This document shows positions 38,527 to 47,173 of a stretch of 64,000 bases of DNA, in pieces. The stretch's first letter is position 1. The number at the start of each line of letters is the position of its first letter. A program made the position numbers and the translations under genes. The notes under the pieces were generated by a model that saw nothing but the letters and a program-made list of their open reading frames with translations, was not told where the DNA came from and made no database searches. Source of the DNA: Mariniphaga anaerophila (lineage in GTDB: Bacteria > Bacteroidota > Bacteroidia > Bacteroidales > Prolixibacteraceae); the NCBI RefSeq assembly GCF_900129025.1, contig NZ_FQUM01000004.1:248001-312000 (forward strand). Direction: 5' to 3'.

Positions 38527-40425
38527 TTATTCATACCAATTCCTACCAACTCCTTTTTCCATCAATAATTTTAGATCATCCAAATGGTTTTGATAAACTC
38601 CTCTGGGATTTGTACCGTATTTTTTTGCCAGTGATGCCGCCATTCCAACCACCTCGCCCATCATACCTGTTGTACGCATAACACGTACCGTACCCAGTGC
38701 AACGTGAGTAACACTAATATTCCTTCCGGCCATAAATAAATTATTAATATTTCTGGAGTATAAACACCGGTATGGAACTGCATAAGGTTCAATTTTGATA
38801 TGCTTTGCTTTTGAAAGAAAAGGTTCTTCATTAAAACCTTTCAGGGCAACCGGATAATGGAGGTCGATGGTCCAGGTTGTCGTAAAACTGGCATCGGGAT
38901 ATTCTACCCTGGTTAAAAGATCTTGTTCTTTTAAAATTACATCGCCAAGAAGCCTGCGCGATTCGCGTTTTCCGCCGATGTAGGCCACCCATTTTAGTTG
39001 ATATTCGTTGTATTTTTCCTTCTCTTTGCTTTTGTTTTTGAGGTAAGACCAGTTTCCGAAAACCGCTCGAAGAGCATAGTCTCTTATGTATTCTATATCT
39101 TCAATCTGATCCCAATAAAATCCGGTTTCCCAGTCCCAATCTCCGCGCGTTAAATGCTGGGCGGTTTCTTCAGTAAAATGCACGGCCCAGGTACATTCGG
39201 GGAAAGAAGAAGGTTTATCCGGTTTTTCGGCATACCACTGTACTGAGGTTCCCATAACCAAATCATCATCTTTTTCGGGTGCGCTGGGTTCTTCAGTTTC
39301 TGCATGGTCTTCCATTCCCATTCTGAAATCGGCACCGGCCAGAAACCCAAGATTCCCGTCGCCTGTGCAATCAGCAAAAAGTTGTCCTTTGAAAATTAAT
39401 TCTTTCCCGGTAATGATATCTCTTCCGGTTACAGAAATAATTTTGTCTCCTGATTTTTCGGCGTCAAAAACATGTGTATTCAGAAACAACTCAATGTTTT
39501 CTTCTGCTTCCACTATTTTCTGTTTTTTATCGTCGCCATAGTTGCTCTGGGGGCCGGCATTATGAATTTTCTTTTCCGGGTTGTTCTCAATTATCTCCAG
39601 ATTTTTTTTACTTCGTTCCGATTCCGGATCAAGTTTGACTTCCCAAAAGGTCCAGTGCCCAACAGAGCCAATTTCGTCAACCAGCTTTCCAAGGTTGGGA
39701 TAAGGTTCCTGAAAAATGAGTCCTGACAAACCTACACGAACTTCGGAACTGTTGTTACCGCCAAGCACCGGCCTGTTTTGAATCAGCGCCACTTTGCATC
39801 CCAGTCTGGCAGCACTAATTGCTGAAGTAATCCCTGCTATTCCGCCGCCAACGACCACCAAATCAAACTCGCCAGCCAGTTCTGGTTGCTCAGGAAGATT
39901 TAAATATGTGTCACGGAAATCTGCTAAAGCATCGGTTTCTTCAGGTGGAATGAACCCCATTTTTTTGGTCAGGATAATGGCATCGCAACGGCCATTGAAA
40001 CCGGTCAAATCATGCAGTTCAATTTCAATGTTGCCTTTGTCTAACTTAATGGTACCACCATCCTGCCAATGCCATTCCGCTCCTTCGGTTCCAAATAATG
40101 TTTTTAAAGGAACACTATCAAAAAGCAGTTGAAATTTTCCGGGAGCTTCCGAAACACCCCAGGGAGCAACCCAGTTTCGGGTACGTACCCAAACCCGGTA
40201 TTTCCCTTTTTCTGCAACTTCGATCTGTGTTCTTGCATTCTCAACCGGAACTCCCAAACCGTGGGCCATCATATAAGGCGATCCCATTTGATCCATACTT
40301 TGCTGATCGATTACCCAGCCCCCCCTGTTCTCAAAGCTTTCGGCTTCAATAAAAATTAGTTGGGCACTTGTTGAGAATGTCCCTATAAATAGCAGAAAGA
40401 TTGCTGCTAAAGTTTTATGTTTCAT
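38527..40425 (-). CDS. secreted FAD-dependent oxidoreductase with N-terminal beta-sandwich
   Basis: Protein of 632 residues with a signal peptide (1-21, TSAQ). A CBM-like beta-sandwich with aromatic strands (about 24-155, EAESFENRGGWVID) comes first. The FAD-binding Rossmann domain follows with DLVVVGGGIAGITSA (GGGIAG 193-198), a glycine-rich continuation LGGNNSSEVRVG, and ADCTGDGNLGFLAGAD. This matches the FAD-dependent oxidoreductase group frequently found in Bacteroidota glycan loci. The substrate is unknown; a sugar or sugar-derived substrate is likely from the context. It may act with the nearby secreted NAD-type oxidoreductase and isomerase. Confidence 0.85.
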   Translation of the reverse strand: MKHKTLAAIFLLFIGTFSTSAQLIFIEAESFENRGGWVIDQQSMDQMGSPYMMAHGLGVPVENARTQIEVAEKGKYRVWVRTRNWVAPWGVSEAPGKFQLLFDSVPLKTLFGTEGAEWHWQDGGTIKLDKGNIEIELHDLTGFNGRCDAIILTKKMGFIPPEETDALADFRDTYLNLPEQPELAGEFDLVVVGGGIAGITSAISAARLGCKVALIQNRPVLGGNNSSEVRVGLSGLIFQEPYPNLGKLVDEIGSVGHWTFWEVKLDPESERSKKNLEIIENNPEKKIHNAGPQSNYGDDKKQKIVEAEENIELFLNTHVFDAEKSGDKIISVTGRDIITGKELIFKGQLFADCTGDGNLGFLAGADFRMGMEDHAETEEPSAPEKDDDLVMGTSVQWYAEKPDKPSSFPECTWAVHFTEETAQHLTRGDWDWETGFYWDQIEDIEYIRDYALRAVFGNWSYLKNKSKEKEKYNEYQLKWVAYIGGKRESRRLLGDVILKEQDLLTRVEYPDASFTTTWTIDLHYPVALKGFNEEPFLSKAKHIKIEPYAVPYRCLYSRNINNLFMAGRNISVTHVALGTVRVMRTTGMMGEVVGMAASLAKKYGTNPRGVYQNHLDDLKLLMEKGVGRNWYE

Positions 40426-40492
40426 AATTCACATATTAGTTTCTTCATCAACTCTTTTACACACATCTATTTACGTTGGTGAATTGTAGTAT

Positions 40493-42823
40493 TCATTTTT
40501 TAATTATCCAAACTTCGGCAACAGGCGCTCCTCTTTCTCCTTTTCCGCATGTCCACGACAATTCCATTTTACCCTCAGAATAAGCTTCTTTGGGAAGGTT
40601 AAACTCCTGAATAGGCTTTCCTTCCGTGTCTATAAAATCGTGTACAATGTACTCTCCGTTAGCAATAAGTTTCATTTTCGATTGGCCCCTGCCTATTCCT
40701 CCTGTATAATTTATACGAATCTTATATTCTGAATTCGGATCAAGATTTTCGTATACCAATACTAAAGGCTCTTCATAAAGTGTAGCCATCTGTACCTTCC
40801 AGGAAACAGGCATGGGAACCACTCCCCTGATGTAATTCCTGCGCGGATAAAAATGTGTTCCGGGATCCTCTTCTGCTTTCTTTTTTGCTTTTACCCGACT
40901 AAAGGAAGCTTCTGTGCCCAGATTGTCATAAAATCCGCCAGGACCAGGGTTAGTACGGTTCAGGATTTCGTAAACCATTTGCAACTGTTCCGGCTCGCCC
41001 GATGTGTTTTTTATCCTATCAAACTGACTCAAAAGCCACTCCGAATTATTAAGGGGAACATCGATGCGTTCCACAAACTCACATTTTTGAAATTCTGACA
41101 TCCAACGTGGACTGGCCCCTCTGAAAAGAGAATTATATAACTCGTTTATTTTAAGCTTATAATCGCCCCCAACCGGATGCACAGAAGCTTCATTCAGCAC
41201 TTTTGTTGCCTGTTCAATGACTTGTAATGTTCCCAGTTTCCCGGCATTTCGCAATGCTTCCATAGCCCTGTATTCCAACACATTTTCATACATCAGGCGT
41301 TGTTTCTGGTACGCATCGTAATAAGCCCTGATAAGCCCCAACTGAAAGCGAGGATTTTGCAAAACTTCAGGTTCTGCCGTGCGTTCCATTTCCTGCCATT
41401 GCAAAAGTGTCTTTTCAATATTGTCATTGTCAATCAGCTGTCCTTTAAGATTTTTTTCTAATGCCAGAATTCCTTGTGCAATGCTTTCTGTATAATCAGG
41501 TCCAATAAATAACCGGGCATAATCGCGAAGGGTTTCAATAGCAGGTGTATTCGAATTCCAATCCTGATCGCTCCATACAAATTTATTCACATCATCGCTG
41601 TTTCCTTCGGAATAAGGACGAGCACCAACTACGATGTTTGCATATAAATTATGAATATGCTTAAAACCTTCGGGGCGTGGTTGAATTGACATTCTGCTCA
41701 GAGTATGGGCAAATACCCAATCCAACTCAGGAGCCGGATACTGGCACCCAAACAAATGAGTGATATCGGGAAATCGACGAATTGGAATACGCTCATTTAC
41801 AATTTCCCTTATTTCTTCAAGCGGGACTCTGGTCCATGGGCCAAATACTACTCCTCCAAACCAAGAGTAATCGCGATTAACATGTTCAAAGAATGACTGA
41901 TACCATTCCGCCGTAGCTTTTCCTTTATTGTTATTTTGAGGTGAAACCCAAATCCTTGCATCCGGATGATATTTCAACAAAACCGGCGCTAGTTTTTCGA
42001 GCCAGCTAAATAAAACATCGGGCTCCAAGTCACCAGGATCGCCGCCGGGAACAAAAATCTCATTCAGTTTTGGCATATTCCTGAAAATTGCTTCTCTTTT
42101 TTCCAACTCTTTCCGGATTCCTTCAGTTGACTGAAAATCATCTCCCAAATTTGCCATGTACATCGAAATATCCATACCGTATTTTAGAGCCAATTGCGCT
42201 TCAGCCGGGCTGCTTACAGAAACATGATTCAATCCGAAATAAATTAATTCCCTCAGATATTGCTCATAAAGAGATTTTTCCTGAGACATGCTATCGCTGG
42301 TGAAATGGTATGAAATATGGTGCCCCCGAATCTGTGACATTGGAGAAGAAGAAACCGACAACAGCGGTACTTTAATATCTTCATTTCTTAACTCCATTTT
42401 CCTAAGCAAATAACCAATACCATACATTACGCCGCGTTCATCATGGCCCGCAATTAACATTGTCTTTTCCCCGGGAAGCATAACTATTTTATATCCTTCC
42501 GGTGCGGCAGCCTGTAGTTCTCTTAAAGCAGAACCAAATTCCTTCTGTAACAATGAAATTTCGGTTTCCAACCCAACTATTATGGCAGGGGTATTAAAAG
42601 ACTCAGGATTTGTTCCCATTGGCAAATGAATTCCTGTTCTCCGTGCAATCTCATCGTGAAGCATTTGAGCAGCCAGTATGGTCTTTTCACTGCTCGCGTA
42701 CGGATAATAAATTGCACTATTGGTAAAATTTACATACCGGGCCTGAAGAGGGATAGAAAAAACCATCAGAAAGAATATTACCGGTAAGAATCTTGCAGGT
42801 TTACTTTTTATTATTTTTCCCAT
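40493..42823 (-). CDS. large secreted glycoside-hydrolase-like protein, family not assigned
   Basis: Protein of 776 residues with a signal peptide (about 1-28). The N-terminal part (30-165, TILAAQMLHDEIARRTG and GHDERGVMYGIGYLLRKM) resembles the alpha/beta domain found before the barrels of GH20 and GH67 enzymes. The middle (about 170-480) has TIM-barrel-like features (RGHHISYHFTSDSM, FVPGGDPGDLEPD, IWVSPQNNN). A helical region and a final beta-domain (about 670-776) follow. I would expect a hexosaminidase- or glucuronidase-like activity, but catalytic residues are not clearly those of either family. Complete, in the middle of the oxidoreductase cluster. Confidence 0.7.
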   Translation of the reverse strand: MGKIIKSKPARFLPVIFFLMVFSIPLQARYVNFTNSAIYYPYASSEKTILAAQMLHDEIARRTGIHLPMGTNPESFNTPAIIVGLETEISLLQKEFGSALRELQAAAPEGYKIVMLPGEKTMLIAGHDERGVMYGIGYLLRKMELRNEDIKVPLLSVSSSPMSQIRGHHISYHFTSDSMSQEKSLYEQYLRELIYFGLNHVSVSSPAEAQLALKYGMDISMYMANLGDDFQSTEGIRKELEKREAIFRNMPKLNEIFVPGGDPGDLEPDVLFSWLEKLAPVLLKYHPDARIWVSPQNNNKGKATAEWYQSFFEHVNRDYSWFGGVVFGPWTRVPLEEIREIVNERIPIRRFPDITHLFGCQYPAPELDWVFAHTLSRMSIQPRPEGFKHIHNLYANIVVGARPYSEGNSDDVNKFVWSDQDWNSNTPAIETLRDYARLFIGPDYTESIAQGILALEKNLKGQLIDNDNIEKTLLQWQEMERTAEPEVLQNPRFQLGLIRAYYDAYQKQRLMYENVLEYRAMEALRNAGKLGTLQVIEQATKVLNEASVHPVGGDYKLKINELYNSLFRGASPRWMSEFQKCEFVERIDVPLNNSEWLLSQFDRIKNTSGEPEQLQMVYEILNRTNPGPGGFYDNLGTEASFSRVKAKKKAEEDPGTHFYPRRNYIRGVVPMPVSWKVQMATLYEEPLVLVYENLDPNSEYKIRINYTGGIGRGQSKMKLIANGEYIVHDFIDTEGKPIQEFNLPKEAYSEGKMELSWTCGKGERGAPVAEVWIIKK

Positions 42824-42850
42824 TTTAAATTAACTCTTTATCGTTTCCTT

Positions 42851-43777
42851 TCAATTTACAAGAATTTCTTTGCAATACTCCACACATTTTGCCACTTCTG
42901 TCACTGCATCGGAGCCATCGGGAACAGGATATTCCAGCTCAATATCGCAAACTATTGGCCACTGTTTTTCTTTTATGAGATTCAGAATTTCGGCAACCGG
43001 CGTATCGCCCTGGCCAAAGGGCCGGTTTGTGTCCGGTTCGGAAGCATTCATACCAGTTTTGTCTTTAATGTGAATACTTGCAATCCGGTTGTACAACTTT
43101 TCAAGAATGACGTTGGGATGTATTCCTGTTGCACCGTAAAAATGCCCCACATCAAAGTTTAACATCATTTTGGGGCTGTAAGCAAGAAACTTTTCGAAAT
43201 TGAAACCGGGTTCGCCGGGTTGTCCGTGATTATGAAAAATGACATACAGATTATGTTTCTCGGCAAAAGGAGCCAGCCGCTCTGCTGCTTCTTCCGATAT
43301 TTCCATGGTCATTCCCATTGCTCCGAGTGCCTTGCATACATTAAAAGCATAATCAATCTCCTCATCAGCCCAACGCCTGCACCTCATTTTTACAATATGA
43401 ATATTGACTCCTTTATCGTTAAACATTTTTCGAATTTCTTTGAATTTATCCATCGAAACGGTTTTTCTCCATTCTACTATTTCTTCACGGCCTTCCGGTA
43501 TTCCGGCATACGCTTCCAATGGCGTTCCCATTAATTCAACCGAACCTATTCCGGACTCTACGGCGTAATCTAAAATTGCAGGCAATGACTGGTCGGGCAT
43601 ACTTCGGTAGCTGTATGTTATTGTTCCAATTTGTACTCCCTGAAAATTTGATCTGTTTTTTTCTGAAACACAGCTATTTGCCAGAAAACCTACCCATAGA
43701 CCGAAAATCAGAATAACTCGATATAAAATAAATGAATTGTATTTTTTTGTTTTGAATAGCTTCTTTTTCATCATCAA
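42851..43777 (-). CDS. secreted sugar isomerase/epimerase-like TIM barrel (AP endonuclease 2 family)
   Basis: Protein of 308 residues with an N-terminal hydrophobic leader ending in LANSC (lipobox-like, about residue 36), so probably a lipoprotein. The TIM barrel reads QIGTITYSYRSMP, SVELMG, FHNHGQPGEPG, NFDVGHFYG and CDIELEYP. The Glu, Asp, His and Glu residues at strand ends are the metal-binding set of the sugar isomerase/epimerase superfamily. Extracytoplasmic members of this superfamily have been linked to cleavage of 3-keto-glycosides in Bacteroidota. The gene lies 9 bases after the Gfo/Idh/MocA oxidoreductase gene, strongly suggesting joint action. Confidence 0.85.
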   Translation of the reverse strand: MMMKKKLFKTKKYNSFILYRVILIFGLWVGFLANSCVSEKNRSNFQGVQIGTITYSYRSMPDQSLPAILDYAVESGIGSVELMGTPLEAYAGIPEGREEIVEWRKTVSMDKFKEIRKMFNDKGVNIHIVKMRCRRWADEEIDYAFNVCKALGAMGMTMEISEEAAERLAPFAEKHNLYVIFHNHGQPGEPGFNFEKFLAYSPKMMLNFDVGHFYGATGIHPNVILEKLYNRIASIHIKDKTGMNASEPDTNRPFGQGDTPVAEILNLIKEKQWPIVCDIELEYPVPDGSDAVTEVAKCVEYCKEILVN

Positions 43778-43786
43778 TACTATTTA

Positions 43787-45130
43787 TTAAAGAGAATAAG
43801 GATTTCTGTACTGATAGTTGTAAAGCCGATGTGCTTCTGCCTCCTTATCATCGCCAAAACTTAACGTTGCCGGATTCCATTTTACCGGGCGTTGAAGTTC
43901 GGTAGCAATATTTGCCAAACAACAGAGGGTGTTGGTACTGCATCCTACCTCTACGGGTGCAATCGGGTCTTTTCGCGATCTGACCGCATCGATAAAGTTC
44001 TGCATGTGGGGGGAACTCACCTCATATTCTCCTTCAGCAACCTTTCTTTCTTTTTTTTCCAGCAACGACGGGTCGGAGCTTTCAATGTAACCTCTCATCA
44101 CATTAACCCATCCTTTGGTTCCGTTAAAACCGATTCCGCGGCTCCCTCTTTTTCCACCGTCTCTCCAGTTTTGTTCGGTCATTATTATGCCATTTTGATA
44201 TTTCATAGTCAGGTATTCTGTGTTGTTATAACCTTTAGGAATAAACTCACACGGGCCCAATCCATCCATTCCAATGGCAGCCTGGGCAATGTCGAACATA
44301 TGAGCTCCCCAGTCGGCGGTATAACCATTTCCGGTTTCCCTGTACCAACGCCAAGCTCCCCAGAGTTCCTCATCTTTTTCAGGATTGATGGAAATTGGAG
44401 GACATAAGTCAGGATGGTAGTGAATTGCAGGATCGTTTAACGGCCCCATCCAAAGGTTCCAGTTTAAACCTGCAGGAACCTGTTGTTCAGGTAAATCGAG
44501 TGGCTTTGGCGGATCTCCAACCTTAACATAAATGGTTTCAATATGTCCGATTGCCCCGCTTCTTACCAGTTCTATTGCCTGCTGAAATTCTTCACTCGAA
44601 CGCTGCTGGCTTCCAATCTGTAAAACCCGGTTATTGGCACGTACTGCTTTCACCATTTCCTGCCCCTCGCGAATTGTAAAAGCCAGGGGTTTTTGAACAT
44701 AAACATCCTTATTTGCCTCACAGGCGTGAATGGTCATCAAAGCATGCCAGTGATCGGGAGATGCAATGGATACAGCGTCAATATCTTTTCGTGCCAGTAA
44801 ATCTTCGTAAAACTCGTACATATCGCACCTTTGAGGTACGTTTTGAGTCAATTGCCATGCTTCCACCTTGTTTTTGAAACGAATACGTTTCAAGCTATCA
44901 GCATCGCAGCAGGCTGCTACCTGCACACCCGGGCACCCGGTAAAACTATTAAAATCGGATAAACCCTGTCGTCCCAAACCAATAAACCCTAATACTACCC
45001 TGTCGCTTGGCGCTATTCGTTTTCCATTTACCATTACCCAACTGGGCAAAATGGTAAGCCCGGTCAACCCAAGCGCTGAATAACTTAAAAACTTGCGCCT
45101 GTTTAGGTTTGTACTCTTGTTTTTTTCCAT
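43787..45130 (-). CDS. Gfo/Idh/MocA family oxidoreductase with Tat-like leader
   Basis: Protein of 447 residues with a twin-arginine-like leader (NRRKFLSYSALGLTG, about 10-24), typical of exported cofactor-loaded Gfo/Idh/MocA proteins. The nucleotide-binding motif GFIGLGRQG is at 48-56. The conserved lysine motif appears as VQKPLAF instead of the common EKPLA, and the substrate-binding half has DWGAHMFDIAQ. Such enzymes oxidise or reduce sugars, often at C3, with a tightly bound NAD(P). It is directly upstream of the isomerase/epimerase gene and in a locus with many sulfatases. The substrate is unknown. Confidence 0.88.
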   Translation of the reverse strand: MEKNKSTNLNRRKFLSYSALGLTGLTILPSWVMVNGKRIAPSDRVVLGFIGLGRQGLSDFNSFTGCPGVQVAACCDADSLKRIRFKNKVEAWQLTQNVPQRCDMYEFYEDLLARKDIDAVSIASPDHWHALMTIHACEANKDVYVQKPLAFTIREGQEMVKAVRANNRVLQIGSQQRSSEEFQQAIELVRSGAIGHIETIYVKVGDPPKPLDLPEQQVPAGLNWNLWMGPLNDPAIHYHPDLCPPISINPEKDEELWGAWRWYRETGNGYTADWGAHMFDIAQAAIGMDGLGPCEFIPKGYNNTEYLTMKYQNGIIMTEQNWRDGGKRGSRGIGFNGTKGWVNVMRGYIESSDPSLLEKKERKVAEGEYEVSSPHMQNFIDAVRSRKDPIAPVEVGCSTNTLCCLANIATELQRPVKWNPATLSFGDDKEAEAHRLYNYQYRNPYSL

Positions 45131-45220
45131 AATTAACTTATATTTTTTTATTTTTCAGTATAATAAATATCCATGATATTCAACCGGTTGTAATGGTCTT
45201 CAAACCTCATCGTAAATAAT

Positions 45221-47170
45221 TTATTCATTTTTAAAGAAATACAAATGTCCATCTTCTGCGCCGAAAAGCAAGTCAGGCTTTCCGTTGTTATTCCAGTCGA
45301 CAACAGTTGGACTAGTGGAATGCCCGGCAAGTGAAATGTCGGAAATGTCGCCTTGTTGTTTGAAAAAGACCAAGCCGTTTTTACTTCCCGTATTCTTATA
45401 AAATTCAACATTTTTACTGTTGGCCAATAAGTCTAATTTACCATCCCCGTCCCAGTCGACCAGGCAGATTTTTCGCCTTCCGCTACTGCCTGCTTCTCTG
45501 TCATTCAGCCTTAATAACCCACCATTGTCAGCATCCATAAATATGCGTTTGCCCGGTTTCAAATACAATTCTTCATTTTTGAGGAATCGTTCGAAAAATG
45601 CCAGGTATCCTTCATCATCCAGCATAATCAAATCCATTAGTCCGTCTTTGTTCCAATCTATCATAAAAGGGGTGGTCCGCCATTGGGTTACCAATTCTTC
45701 CTCCCCGGGATTCCACCAGTTCCACGTTGGTTTTTTAGGCTCCTGCCCTTCCCAGTCAATTTTTACACTTCCCATTTTTGTGAGTTTGGGTGCCCCTTTC
45801 TTTCCATTATTTTTATACCACTCAATTTTTCCCCAGATAGAATTAATTACGATGTCTTTCAATCCATCTCCGTCCCAGTCCGCTACAGACAATGAAGTGT
45901 AGCCCCACTTTTTTTCTGCCGGTCCTTGAATTGAACCGTTTTCATCTGCCATTATTCGAATTACCTCGCCATCGGCTTTCAGGTAAACCGGGGCATCCCA
46001 TTTAGGCAAATTTCCACCGTCAAGGTTTTCTATATATCCGATGTATCCTGCTGAATTTCCACAAATCAAATCTTCATCACCGTCATCATCCCAATCGATG
46101 CTAAAAGGGGTTACCAGAGCACCAAATTTCACATATCCGGCCTCTTGTTTTAAAAACACAGGAGATTCAAATTGAGGCATGTCATACGTTATTTCTCCTG
46201 TATTTCTTAACAATGCCACACGTCCGTCTTCTTCTCCAACCACCAGGTCCGTTTTCCCGTCCTTATCCCAATCAAAAGCAACCGGAGATATCATCTGTAA
46301 ATCCATATGAATTATGCCTTCATTATTTTCAAGAAACCGGCCTTCTGCAAATTCGGGCTTTTCCCGTGTCCCAATATTTTCGAACCATGTTAATCTATCG
46401 GTAAACTCGCCACAAATCAGATCCAAATCACCATCTCCATCAAAATCTTCCATGTTTGGTGTTGACATTCCATATACATCAATAGCCCTACCTCCTGCTT
46501 GAAGCTGCCCCGACAATTTATATTCACCGTTTATATTTTCAATAAGAACAACATAACCATGAAGTTCGCCCCTGGTCCATTCACCCTTTGAATTAAATGC
46601 ATTATCCCATCCATAATCTGACCAGTCATCTACTCCGACTAAAATATCCAAATCACCATCATTATCATAATCGACATATTTCCACTGTGTACTGCGCCTT
46701 CTTTTCGAAAAAGAATAGATTTCTTTTGCATTGAAAATTCCTTCAGCCCTTTTTAAAACGCGGTCTTTAAAATTGATGTATTCGATACCCGGGCCTAATA
46801 TTCTTGGTTCGTTGTTGGGATAGGAAACCTGAATATGTGGCGGCCCGTCTCCAATTCTGACGGGCGGCTCAAAAATTGATTCATTATTTTCATTTGAATT
46901 TTTGAAAAAATAGAGACCATTATATGCTCCGCGGCCACCATTAGAAACAACCATATCTGTATTTCCGTCATCGTTAAAATCCATCGGCATTGGTAATGCC
47001 CAAAGCCCGACTCCCAAATCGACTAAAAGTCCCGGGTTATTATATTCAAGCCGAACTATCTCTCCCAGCTCATGCAAAGTATTCTGCTGAGCAATAGACT
47101 TTAATGAAGTCAGTACTACTATAATAATCAGTATTTCTATTTTTCTTGCCATAAATAACTTCATTTGCAC
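45221..47170 (-). CDS. secreted FG-GAP/VCBS repeat protein
   Basis: Protein of 649 residues with a signal peptide (SLKSIAQ about 22-28). It contains at least seven FG-GAP/VCBS-type repeats, each with a calcium-binding-like loop (DFNDDGNTD, DYDNDGDLD, DFDGDGDLD, DWDKDGKTD, DWDDDGDED, DWDGDGLKD, DWDGDGKLD, DWNNNGKPD). This is a beta-propeller as in integrin-like and some polysaccharide lyase or glycan-binding proteins. No catalytic motif was recognised, so ligand binding is the likeliest role. The gene follows a sulfatase with only a few bases between, so it belongs to the same operon. The upstream in-frame ATG is used; a second Met at residue 3 is an equally good start. Confidence 0.85.
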   Translation of the reverse strand: MQMKLFMARKIEILIIIVVLTSLKSIAQQNTLHELGEIVRLEYNNPGLLVDLGVGLWALPMPMDFNDDGNTDMVVSNGGRGAYNGLYFFKNSNENNESIFEPPVRIGDGPPHIQVSYPNNEPRILGPGIEYINFKDRVLKRAEGIFNAKEIYSFSKRRRSTQWKYVDYDNDGDLDILVGVDDWSDYGWDNAFNSKGEWTRGELHGYVVLIENINGEYKLSGQLQAGGRAIDVYGMSTPNMEDFDGDGDLDLICGEFTDRLTWFENIGTREKPEFAEGRFLENNEGIIHMDLQMISPVAFDWDKDGKTDLVVGEEDGRVALLRNTGEITYDMPQFESPVFLKQEAGYVKFGALVTPFSIDWDDDGDEDLICGNSAGYIGYIENLDGGNLPKWDAPVYLKADGEVIRIMADENGSIQGPAEKKWGYTSLSVADWDGDGLKDIVINSIWGKIEWYKNNGKKGAPKLTKMGSVKIDWEGQEPKKPTWNWWNPGEEELVTQWRTTPFMIDWNKDGLMDLIMLDDEGYLAFFERFLKNEELYLKPGKRIFMDADNGGLLRLNDREAGSSGRRKICLVDWDGDGKLDLLANSKNVEFYKNTGSKNGLVFFKQQGDISDISLAGHSTSPTVVDWNNNGKPDLLFGAEDGHLYFFKNE

Positions 47171-47173
47171 TAA

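Noticed and set aside
45148-45411. Minus-strand open frame overlapping the end of the FG-GAP gene
   Set aside because: Most of it is an alternative frame of the FG-GAP gene; the last 26 codons after that gene are not enough to call a protein.
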